From DASYAN01 sp036501345 (GTDB lineage Bacteria; Chloroflexota; Ktedonobacteria; Ktedonobacterales; Ktedonobacteraceae), in contig DASYAN010000450.1 of assembly GCA_036501345.1 (NCBI GenBank), forward strand, positions 1-14,782: a stretch of 14,782 nucleotides of DNA, in the 5' to 3' direction. Below the pieces are notes generated by a model. The model ran no database searches. It had not been told where the DNA came from and saw nothing but the letters and a program-made list of their open reading frames with translations. Positions 7,262-14,600 of the stretch are shown here, one piece after another; position 1 is the first letter of the stretch, and each line of letters opens with the position of its first letter. The position numbers were made by a program, and so were the translations under genes.

Positions 7262-7430
7262 TTGCGCTTTCCAGCCGCCATCCTTAGCATACTTGATGGG
7301 TGGGCTTTTTAACCAGGACAAAGAGGACATCTTGGAAACAAAAGCCAGACATCTTGGGCACGACAGGACATCTTGGGGAGGTCGAGTAGCAGAACGGCGT
7401 TTCGTAAATCAGATAACCAGAGCCTTTCTG
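7262..7430 (-). promoter_or_regulatory. Promoter-like module, copy 3 (subtype I, minus strand)
   Basis: On the minus strand the order is repeat units (seen on the plus strand as GGACATCTTGG-type blocks at 7324, 7347 and 7367), TTGTCC at 7321-7316, 24 bp, and TATGCT at 7291-7286. It has the same extra 19-bp unit as copy 1 and, like copy 1, its similarity runs on to a CAAGGAG near 7250. It points at the GH92 gene, leaving a leader of about 105 nt. Together with the hairpin at 7492-7542 it fills the 7173-7601 gap. Confidence 0.6.
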
Positions 7431-7491
7431 AGCCAAGGTGGTTCTTTGTTCCCGAAGTTGCCCCTCTTTCCTCCTGGAAAATAAATAAGGG

Positions 7492-7542
7492 GTTTTGGCA
7501 AGTAGGCCAGTGGAACTTCCCCACCAGCCTATTCGCCAAAAC
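7492..7542. repeat. Long imperfect inverted repeat upstream of the MEKHLA gene
   Basis: GTTTTGGCAAGTAGGC at 7492-7507 pairs with GCCTATTCGCCAAAAC at 7527-7542 with two mismatches. Further inward, CCAGTGG can pair with CCACC. It ends 12 bp before the -10 at 7555, so it covers the -35 zone. It could be an operator, or an inserted miniature element. Confidence 0.75.
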
Positions 7543-7551
7543 CTATATTTC

Positions 7552-7560
7552 TGATATAAT
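7552..7560 (+). promoter_or_regulatory. Extended -10 promoter of the MEKHLA gene
   Basis: TG, one base, TATAAT at 7555-7560 is a perfect extended -10. No good -35 is present; the position is taken by the right arm of the hairpin at 7492-7542. The leader to ATG 7602 would be about 35 nt. Confidence 0.55.
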
Positions 7561-7601
7561 TCTCCTTGCTCAAATTAATGAAAGAGAGAGGGGCACAAAA
7601 A

Positions 7602-8078
7602 ATGCAGCCTTTTGAAAAACAGGAAATTATCGATTACAGTGAGTTGTTGATAGCAAGCTTTGCTCGAATGACGGGACAAACGCTATTCACGTCTGAGAAG
7701 AATTTGGCACGTAGATTGTATGAAGCACCGTTTGCCCTGGTATCTCATGGCATGCAGGACGACCCGATTTTCTGTTATGGTAATAATGCGGCTTTGAAGC
7801 TCTGGAAGATGACATGGGATGAGTTTACTTCTCTGCCTTCGCGGCTTACGGCAGAGCCAGCGCTGCAAAAAGAACGTGAATGCTTACTCCAAGAAGCGCG
7901 TCAAAAGGGATATGCTACAAACTATGAAGGTGTACGGATTGCTAAAGACGGGCAGCGATTCGTAATCCGGGAAACAGTCTTGTGGAATGTTGTAGATTTG
8001 CAAAACAGACAGCATGGTCAAGCATGCTTAATTGGTCGGTGGGATTTTCTGCCTTCGCAGGAATACCAAAACCACTGA
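7602..8078 (+). CDS. MEKHLA-domain protein
   Basis: A 158-residue protein made almost entirely of a MEKHLA domain, a PAS-related fold also found at the C-terminus of plant HD-ZIP III factors and as stand-alone bacterial proteins. ATG 7602 has GAGGGG eight bases upstream; the longer frame from a TTG at 7566 lacks such a site. Landmarks: LLIASFARMTGQTL, LYEAPFALVSHGMQDDPIF, YGNNAALKLWKMTWDEF, LPSRLTAEPALQKERE, GYATNYEGVRIAKDGQRF and a final WNVVDLQ...GQACLIGRW. It is expected to be cytoplasmic and may bind a small ligand; no partner gene is adjacent. It is transcribed divergently from the GH92 gene across a region holding module 3 and the hairpin. Confidence 0.9.
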   Translation: MQPFEKQEIIDYSELLIASFARMTGQTLFTSEKNLARRLYEAPFALVSHGMQDDPIFCYGNNAALKLWKMTWDEFTSLPSRLTAEPALQKERECLLQEARQKGYATNYEGVRIAKDGQRFVIRETVLWNVVDLQNRQHGQACLIGRWDFLPSQEYQNH

Positions 8079-8157
8079 GCCTTATAACACATTATCGGGG
8101 GTTCCTAACGCTTTCCTGGGGGCCTTTCCCAACTGGGAATCTCCTTCCCACAGATGC

Positions 8158-8340
8158 TCGCAATAGGGGAAGAGGATGGTGAGCGGGAGCGTGTCCGTAG
8201 GCGACATCAGGGTCACGCCGTCTCCAAGCCAGGATGGGAGCGCTGTCAATGATCAGATCGCGGGCCCCGATAAGTTGCCTACGCCAATGCCGACGAAAAA
8301 GCGCCAGCATTCTCCGGGAGTTATCACGCTCGCTCCTGGG
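8158..8340 (-). pseudogene. Transposase fragment (IS4/IS5-like DDE type)
   Basis: On the minus strand the frame reads HWRRQLIGARDLIIDSAPIL then AWRRRDPDVAYGHAPAHHPLP and LLR, after which the sequence becomes unrelated. IDSxPILAWRRRDPD and GHAPAHHP are landmarks of the stretch around the first catalytic Asp in transposases common in Chloroflexota. Both ends are missing. The rest of the 8079-8696 gap holds module 4 and a small AAGCAAG/CTTGCTT hairpin at 8625-8644. Confidence 0.7.
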
Positions 8341-8419
8341 TACCTAAGCCACGACCGTGTCCCATGTTCTCTGTTCCCATGCCAATGGTTCTGCGTTCTT
8401 CTTGCACGATCTGGAGTTT

Positions 8420-8530
8420 TCAGAACATGTTGCCCATTTCTTCCCTCCAAGTTGTCCGCTTTTCAGGGGAGGTTGTCCGCTTTGTCCCTGGGAATATGGG
8501 TGATTGTTGGGTATGCTTGGTAGTAGGCAC
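8420..8530 (+). promoter_or_regulatory. Promoter-like module, copy 4 (subtype II)
   Basis: TTGCCC at 8430 and TTGTCC at 8452 and 8473 are spaced 22 and 21 bp. The last is followed by a second TTGTCC at 8482-8487, then 24 bp, then TATGCT at 8512-8517. The spacer sequence is unlike copies 1-3 but its length is identical. It precedes the small gene at 8697 by about 180 bp. Confidence 0.55.
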
Positions 8531-8696
8531 GCTCGTGGTGGATGAGATATGGTTGAAATATATATGCTTTTCGTATCAGTCAAGTCTGCTGGAGAAAGAA
8601 GTCTTTCCCTAGCAGTTCTTCTTCAAGCAAGTTGTTTCTTGCTTCAGCTTTGTAGTCAGGGGCCAAGCAAAATATCAACATATAAGGAGAAATCAT

Positions 8697-8897
8697 ATGG
8701 ATAGCCACATTTATAGTGGATCTGGTAAAGGCAGGAGATATTCAACTCTTCTGTCCCTGTTTCTCCCTAGCGAAGGGGCTCATATTCTTCTATACTTTAC
8801 ACGAGATGAAGATTACTACCGACCTTTGAAAAGTGTAGAGTTTCGATCCTTTTGCAGACCGCAGCAGGCCTTTATCCATGCAATACTCTTTAAATAG
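8697..8897 (+). CDS. Small unrecognised protein, 66 residues
   Basis: ATG 8697 has AAGGAG at 8684-8689, seven bases upstream, a strong site for such a short frame. The product starts MDSHIYSGSGKGRRYS, has no signal peptide or membrane helix, and is mixed hydrophobic and basic. It ends in HAILFK at TAG 8895-8897. The gene follows module 4 and a leader of about 175 nt with a short hairpin. It may be an intact small gene or the first part of a longer gene cut by mutation; nothing in the next 180 bases looks like a continuation that I can recognise. Function unknown. Confidence 0.5.
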   Translation: MDSHIYSGSGKGRRYSTLLSLFLPSEGAHILLYFTRDEDYYRPLKSVEFRSFCRPQQAFIHAILFK

Positions 8898-8965
8898 GTA
8901 ATAGAATGAAGAATACTTTGACCTCGTGGTGTATCCTTACAGATCTCAGCGTAAACAAAAACAGC

Positions 8966-8994
8966 TTGAGAAGGACCCTAACCTCTGCTATGCT
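8966..8994 (+). promoter_or_regulatory. Sigma70-type promoter for the HTH gene
   Basis: TTGAGA at 8966-8971, a 17-bp spacer and TATGCT at 8989-8994. The same TATGCT is the downstream element of the repeated modules, which supports reading it there as a -10. Confidence 0.5.
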
Positions 8995-9033
8995 TTATTT
9001 GTAGGTATCCCTCTTTTGATTTCTATGCTAAGA

Positions 9034-9049
9034 GTTCACTTCTGTGAAC
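9034..9049. promoter_or_regulatory. Perfect palindrome in the leader of the HTH gene
   Basis: GTTCACTTCTGTGAAC has 6-bp arms around 4 bases. It lies about 35 bp downstream of the predicted start point and 67 bp before ATG 9116. It is a candidate operator, perhaps for autoregulation. Confidence 0.45.
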
Positions 9050-9115
9050 AGTTGAAAAGGTGAGCAAAATCAGAGATTGGTTTGCACTGACTGCTTGGAA
9101 AGGAAGACACGTCAC

Positions 9116-10246
9116 ATGAACCCTTTTCTATTGAAAGCTGCACGAAAACAGCAGGGCTGGTCCCAGGCCCAGGTCGCTGAGGCACTAGGGATTACCGAAA
9201 GAACGGTGAGACGTTGGGAACGAGGGCTTGTCATCCCTTATCCCTACTATCGTCAGCAGCTGTGTGCCCTCTTTAGCAAAACTGCCCAGGACTTAGGCTT
9301 GCCACCGGAAATGGATGAGGATGAGGATGTGGAGAAAGCACCAATTCCTATGACTCAACTACCCAAGCAAGATGTCTTGGTGGAGGAGAAGGTAAAGGAA
9401 TCTCCTACGCTAGAGCTGGAAGACTCAATTTCTAGGCGCAATGCATACTTTGGCAAAACTGCCCAGGACTTAGGCTTGCCACCGGAAATGGATGAGGATG
9501 AGGATGAGGATATGGAGAAAGCACCAATTCCTATGACTCAACCACTCAAGCAAGATGTCTTGGTGGAGGAGAAGGTAAAGAAATCTCTTACGCTAGAGCA
9601 GGAAGGCTCAATTTCTAGGCGCAATGCATATAAAATACCCTCGTTGATGAATATTATAGATACAACATATAGCCTACCGATCTTAAAAAGACGGCATGGC
9701 AAAAGAAGGTCACTGAGGATGATGTATTTTCTCTTAGTGATCATGGTCATGGCGAGTCTTGCTTTTTTGCCATCTGAGCTGTCCATATTTACCGTACGGA
9801 AGACACCTGAAGTGAGGAAGACTCCAACGTCGCAGGCAGAAAAAGAGAGCGCGGGGGTGGAAGTGGAGCCACAAGTCCAAAATAGGTGTAATGGACCTGA
9901 TTGGCAGAGTCATACTGGGATTTTTGGTCAGTACTATACGGTTAAGACGAACGGCAGTCCATTTTGTTATTACGCAAGCTGGACAGTGCCAAGTGACGTA
10001 ACGGCCGCGAAATCATGTGATCTTCGTGTGTTTTCCTATCCCGGTAGTACAGCTACCATCAGATATTTCTTTTCTACCTATCATCGAAATTCAGTCTATA
10101 CTGATATAAATCAGACAACTTCCGATTGGTCCTATTTTCCAAGATATATGGATATCAGTTTGGTTGAATTGTATGTCAATGACAACCAATCTGGTACAAC
10201 AATAAGTGTGGGACCATTTTTCATTAGCAATTGTCAGACATACTGA
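9116..10246 (+). CDS. Membrane-anchored XRE-type HTH regulator with outer beta domain
   Basis: A 376-residue protein that looks like a one-component sensor. ATG 9116 opens directly on the HTH, with AAGGA 11 bases upstream; a TTG at 9077 is in frame but less likely. Residues 4-40 form a Cro/C1-type HTH (LLKAARKQQGWSQAQVAEAL, GITERTVRRWERG). Residues 53-171 are a strongly acidic linker made of two copies of the same segment (KTAQDLGLPPEMDEDED...SISRRNAY). Basic residues KRRHGKRRSLR precede a membrane helix at about 202-219, giving an inside N-terminus. Residues 257-373 form an outer, aromatic-rich, beta-looking domain with Cys at 258, 284, 301 and 373, loosely reminiscent of golvesin-C or carbohydrate-binding folds. 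DNA binding inside and ligand sensing outside is inferred by analogy with CadC/ToxR-style layouts. It is preceded by its own promoter and palindrome. Confidence 0.8.
   Translation: MNPFLLKAARKQQGWSQAQVAEALGITERTVRRWERGLVIPYPYYRQQLCALFSKTAQDLGLPPEMDEDEDVEKAPIPMTQLPKQDVLVEEKVKESPTLELEDSISRRNAYFGKTAQDLGLPPEMDEDEDEDMEKAPIPMTQPLKQDVLVEEKVKKSLTLEQEGSISRRNAYKIPSLMNIIDTTYSLPILKRRHGKRRSLRMMYFLLVIMVMASLAFLPSELSIFTVRKTPEVRKTPTSQAEKESAGVEVEPQVQNRCNGPDWQSHTGIFGQYYTVKTNGSPFCYYASWTVPSDVTAAKSCDLRVFSYPGSTATIRYFFSTYHRNSVYTDINQTTSDWSYFPRYMDISLVELYVNDNQSGTTISVGPFFISNCQTY
9271..9447 (+). repeat. 177-bp tandem repeat, unit 1, in the HTH gene
   Basis: Starts CTTTAGCAAAACTGCCC and ends CGCAATGCATA; the next unit follows without a gap. 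In frame. Confidence 0.9.
9448..9630 (+). repeat. 183-bp tandem repeat, unit 2, in the HTH gene
   Basis: Starts CTTTGGCAAAACTGCCC and ends CGCAATGCATA. It differs from unit 1 by scattered substitutions and one extra GATGAG (two more acidic residues). High similarity points to a recent duplication. Confidence 0.9.
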
Positions 10247-10341
10247 GGAAATCAAGCTGGGGAACTGCACACAAAAAAGTCTGCTGCTTGAACGCTTCTC
10301 TTCGTGCTTATGGGGCTTTGTCCTTTGTTTGGCCCACATGA

Positions 10342-10712
10342 AGCCACCTGATGGTTATGCCAGACTACCAAGATCGCCAGCATATCAGTGGAAAGATGAC
10401 GGTGGACCATGATGAAAGGACGGAGGATTCTATCAAGAACACACCCACCGTGACCCAGGTTGGTGTTTTCCTACCAGACTTGGATGAACTCTTTCTCTAC
10501 GGGGTGACCTCCAAAGTGACGAGTGACTGCTTGGTTGATCGACTGATTCAATGGTGGGAGACGATCAAAGACTGCTTCCCTGACGTGAAGACGTTGGTCA
10601 TCAATCTGGATAATGGTCCTGAAAACCATAGTCATCGGACTCAGTTCATGAAACGCATGGTGGATTTTGCTCAGGAGTATCACACCTGCATGTGCGTTTA
10701 GCCTATTATCCG
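10342..10712 (+). pseudogene. Truncated, frameshifted ISAzo13-type transposase
   Basis: Landmarks: MTVDHDE, VGVFLPDLDELFLYG, SKVTSDCLVDRLIQWW, LVINLDNGPENHSHRTQF and MKRMVDFAQEYH. These correspond to the catalytic middle of ISAzo13-family DDE transposases; DHD and NLDNGPE carry two acidic residues. The N-terminal half is missing, since a stop lies at 10339. Just after QEYH the frame shifts: the expected HVRLAYYP is encoded from 10689 in another frame, while the main frame stops at TAG 10699. Homology ends at about 10711, where the PPYHSKYNPIER motif should follow. No terminal inverted repeats are visible. Confidence 0.85.
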
Positions 10713-11273
10713 CTAGATAAGCCATTTTTGATTGCTGGTTGAAAGTACTTGGCAGTTCCCTGTAAGGTAGGTAGTAGGGGAGTTAGGTTTCTGGAAAAGG
10801 AAGTTCATTTGGAAGGATACCACCTCTTTTGTTGTGTACAAATTGGCTGGATCATTGAAACGGTATCCGAGACCATCTTGGTGAACTGCTACAAAAAAGT
10901 GTTTGCCCTTTGGATACATAGCATCTTTGCCTCCGAAAATCTTACATCTCACTAATGGACCTTGATTTTGCTCTTCGGCATCTTTTACCTCCTGTTGCAA
11001 TAGATCTGGTATAGAGGAGCTGTTCGGGAGTATATACTTCTGTGCCTGTGGAAAGTTGTGCTTGACTAACACGTTGCAATAGTTGGCTATTACGTTTGTC
11101 GCTTGTGGGATACTTCCGATAGGTGCAGGTTGTGAGCCATTGGCAAAAATGCGAGAGCCTGACCAGACCGTTACAGCTAGGATGCTAATAATGAGAACTG
11201 AACCTCCTGAAATGCCGATGATTTGTGATCGTCGAGTACTCTTTTTCTTCGCACTTTCTTGCCCATTTTTCAT
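10713..11273 (-). CDS. Membrane-anchored protein with NTF2-like outer domain, unassigned
   Basis: A 186-residue protein if started at the ATG at 11273 (MKNGQESAKKKS), which has GAGG five bases upstream; an in-frame ATG at 11288 adds five residues but overlaps the first repeat of module 5. A Lys/Arg-rich N-terminus leads into one membrane helix at about 18-40 (IIGISGGSVLIISILAVTVW), placing the remainder outside. The outer part has NYCNVLVKHNFPQAQKYI and later GLGYRFND, a pattern like small NTF2/DUF4878-type domains, with Cys in YCNV, VRCK and GNCQ. Function unknown. Its stop codon lies within two bases of the end of the transposase remnant that converges on it, so the original 3' end may have been altered. 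Confidence 0.65.
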   Translation of the reverse strand: MKNGQESAKKKSTRRSQIIGISGGSVLIISILAVTVWSGSRIFANGSQPAPIGSIPQATNVIANYCNVLVKHNFPQAQKYILPNSSSIPDLLQQEVKDAEEQNQGPLVRCKIFGGKDAMYPKGKHFFVAVHQDGLGYRFNDPANLYTTKEVVSFQMNFLFQKPNSPTTYLTGNCQVLSTSNQKWLI

Positions 11274-11284
11274 TCCTTCCTCAC

Positions 11285-11400
11285 ACATTGTCCTCTTTCT
11301 CCCTCAAGCTGTCCACTTTTTATCTCAAGCTGTCCGCTTTGTCCCTAGAAAAAGTCTCTTGGACTGGGTATTCTTGGTAGAGAAGATCCGCCGTGGAAGG
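11285..11400 (+). promoter_or_regulatory. Promoter-like module, copy 5 (subtype II)
   Basis: TGTCC starts at 11289, 11310 and 11331, spaced exactly 21 and 21 bp. TTGTCC at 11339-11344 is followed by 24 bp and TATTCT at 11369-11374. It points at the 11616 gene and also abuts the start of the divergent 10713-11273 gene, so it may influence both. The leader to 11616 would be about 235 nt; a second possible -10 (TACAAT, 11477) lies within it. Together with the hairpin at 11518-11553 this fills the 11274-11615 gap. Confidence 0.55.
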
Positions 11401-11517
11401 ACCCTTCAGGTAGGAAATGACCTTTTCAAAAGCAATAAGATCTAATAAAAATGTTTTGAGAATAAAGAACAGCTCATACAATGCTCACAAATAATAAATA
11501 GACCGTATTCTGATTCA

Positions 11518-11553
11518 GAGGGAGCCTGCTTAGGAAACAATGCAGACTCCCTC
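11518..11553 (+). repeat. Strong hairpin in the leader of the 11616 gene
   Basis: GAGGGAGCCTGC pairs with GCAGACTCCCTC with one mismatch around a 12-nt loop. No T-run follows, so it is not a standard terminator; it could stabilise or control the leader RNA. Confidence 0.6.
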
Positions 11554-11615
11554 ACCCATAACATCAATCGAAATAGAGCCTAGTATTCATTGATTAAATA
11601 AGGAGAATAACTACT

Positions 11616-14600
11616 ATGGATAGAGAACTATCAGGGGGCAGAGGCCGACTATCAGAGGGCAGATCAAGTAGCAGAGCTCCAGAGAACAGATCAATGGGCA
11701 GAGATCAACTATCAGGGAGCAGAGATCGATTTATTACGGAACGAGAGCCATTGTTGTCGGGCCGAGGGGAATCAACAATAGAACCAACAACGGAACCAAC
11801 AACACAATTAACAACGGCACAAATTATTGCTACATCTTTCTGCGAGTATATAACGAGATGCTTCTGTTCAGGAAGAATAACTTCTGATACCCCTTCCCAT
11901 CCAGCCCCCCTAACCATAGTAGAACAGCAACCAGAACCTACTGAATCGCCATCAACAGATCGTCCTAAAGTGAACCTGAGCCCGGTAGATTCCCGTCCAA
12001 CTCCAGCAGGTGCCTCATCTATCGATAGCTCCGGTGAGTCTCAAACCGCCGAGAGATCCCATTCGCAGGGAGTGGACTTAGAGAATAGGCAGGGGGATGC
12101 TCCCCTCACCACGACGTCAACCGAAATACAGCCTAATCTCTTAGGAGATGAGAAAAACTCTTATCTAGTACGCCATAAAGATGGTGAAATCTACAGTTGG
12201 CCCATCGAAGATGGTGATCCATCTCTGTCGTATGCCTTTGCTAGCATAAGTGAGACCCCTAGACTCTACTTTACAAATAATAGACTGGATTCTCGCTACC
12301 AAGATGAAGCTCGCTATTGGCCTATACATCGCTCTGATCAGATCCGTGATACAGATCTTTTTAGTTTACCACCACACCAAGAAGTTCTTCAAATAAGACA
12401 GCTCCTCTCACTAGTGAAAGAGGTGACGGAGCGGGATGTTTGGCTTGAGAACTTCTTCCAATCCCGTCGAGAGTATTTTGCCGAGTTACAGGGATCGGCC
12501 GATTGGGAAGAATTAACTACGTGCAGGGAACAACTTAAAGCTAGTCATGATGATGCTCAGCAGTGTCTTGCAAGCGAGGAACCAAGCTCTGCAAACTTAG
12601 GGGAACAGCATAATAAATTGATTCAGAGCCAGAGAGCAATGGAGAATGCATTCCTCCCATTTAAATTGCGAGATGCAATCATGTCTACGGAAGGGCGGCA
12701 TACTTGGGTCCAGGATTTCCTGAATTCCCATCAAGCGTTTCTTACTGAGCTGAACGGATCTAGCAGTGGAGCGGAAGTTTGTGGGCAGGTTTATGAGAAG
12801 TTGAGACAGCTTAACGATACTATTAACGCAGCAAGAACGAAGCTTGCAAGTGAGGCAAGAACGCCTGAGAACTTATTAGAAGAATGTGAGAAATTAGATA
12901 AGAGTTTGGCTTCACTGGATGAGGCAATGCTACCACTGCGATTGCAATTTGCGGAAATGGGATGTGTTCGGGGCCGAGAACTGCTTAATCGTCATCAAGC
13001 GTTTTCTTACAACGGGGGAGAAGTTCACAGCCAGATTCGTGAGAAATTGGAGCAGCTCGAGGTTTATGTTGACGCAGCAAAAAAGAGGCTTATAACAGAG
13101 ACGAGAACACATGAGAACTTGTTACATGAACATTCTAGCTTAAATATGAGCTTGGATGCACTTGATGATGCAGTGCTATCAGTACTAGAAGTTTCAATCA
13201 AAAATGCGAAAAAGCGGCGTGCTATCAGCCAGGATTTCCTTGATTGCCATAGAGTGCTTCTTACCGAGCTAGAGAAGTTTGACAACGAGAGAGAAGTTTG
13301 CAACCAGATTCATGAGAGTTTGAGCCAGCTCAAGGCTCATATTAAGGCAGCAAAAAAGAGTCTTACAAGCGAGATAAGAACACACAAGAACTTATTAGAA
13401 GAATGTGAGAGATTAGATAAGAGTTCGGCTTCACTTGATGAGGCAATGCTACCACTTAAACTACGAGTTGCGATCGCAAGTATGGAAGGACTACGTCCTT
13501 GGGCCCGGAATCTACTTGATTCGCATCAAGCATTTTTCACTGGGCTAAAGGCATCTAGTAGTGAAGCAGAAGTTTGTAGGCAGGTTCATGAGAAGTTGAA
13601 ACAGTTCAACGATGCTATTGACGAAGCAAAAACGAGATTTACGAGCAAGACAAAAATTTCTAATGACCTGTTAAAAGCGCATAAGAAATTAGATGAGAGC
13701 TGGGCTTTACTTGATGAAGCTATGCTACCATTTAGACTACGAGATGTAGTAAAAACAGGCCAAGAACAATATATCCTGGCTAGCACCTTAAAGAAGGAAT
13801 CAAGCGATTTGATAGCAAATCCCCAGCATTTTCAAGCGAATCTGCGGCAATTGATAGATAATATTGTCATAGCTGAGCAGTATTTTGTAGATATGAAAGC
13901 AGAATCTCAAGAATTACATACAATCATTGATAAATTGTTTTCTAATCAGGAAAACATAAGAAGGACTCTGCCCCCTCCCCCTATAGCTCTACAAGCTGCT
14001 CTAGAGCGATATGCTCAGGACAAAATCCTCCAGATAAAGGAGAAATCGAATGATTGGATAGAAAATCGCATAACTTCTATTCAAAGAAAGATGCAACTTC
14101 TCGGTCCTATTCAGAGAGTACTGCCAATCCTCGCGACAACAACTCTAAAGCCTATCCGACGAGGTCTGTCCGATCCGCTAGTTCAGAGGTCTGTTGCTTG
14201 CCTTGGTGATGCCACTCGTATCCTTGACAATGCCAGTACTTTCCTGCTTGGTGAGCATATTTATGGTAGCGCTGAAGAGTGTTTTCTAGACAAGGGCGAA
14301 AAAGTTCGCGCAACTCTATCGACAATAGAGCAAGATCTCTCCGGATTACAAGGCCAATTGGAACAAACATTTACGGATGAGAATCTCTCTTCTCTGCAAG
14401 AACAGCTAAATCATATACTTGAAGGTGCTGAAACATATCTACCATCAAAACTTTCTGATCAGACTTCAAGAACAATTGAAGCCCTGAACAACGTTCGTCA
14501 GTACTGGCAATCCCATAAAGAAGAGATCGCAAGACAGTTCCCAAGAGATCAGCATAACCATATCAAGTTTACTCTGAATGCTATTGGTTACAAGTATTCC

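Noticed and set aside
10318..10361. Sixth module copy (GGCTTTGTCC then TATGCC)
   Set aside because: The gap is 32 bp rather than 24 and there are no TGTCC repeats above it.
490..11400. Modules as terminal regions of an IS21-like insertion sequence
   Set aside because: Multiple TGTCC-type direct repeats do resemble IS21-family ends, and this remains the main alternative. I rank it lower because all copies are single, all face a gene, the spacer varies in sequence but not in length, and no IstA/IstB coding remains.
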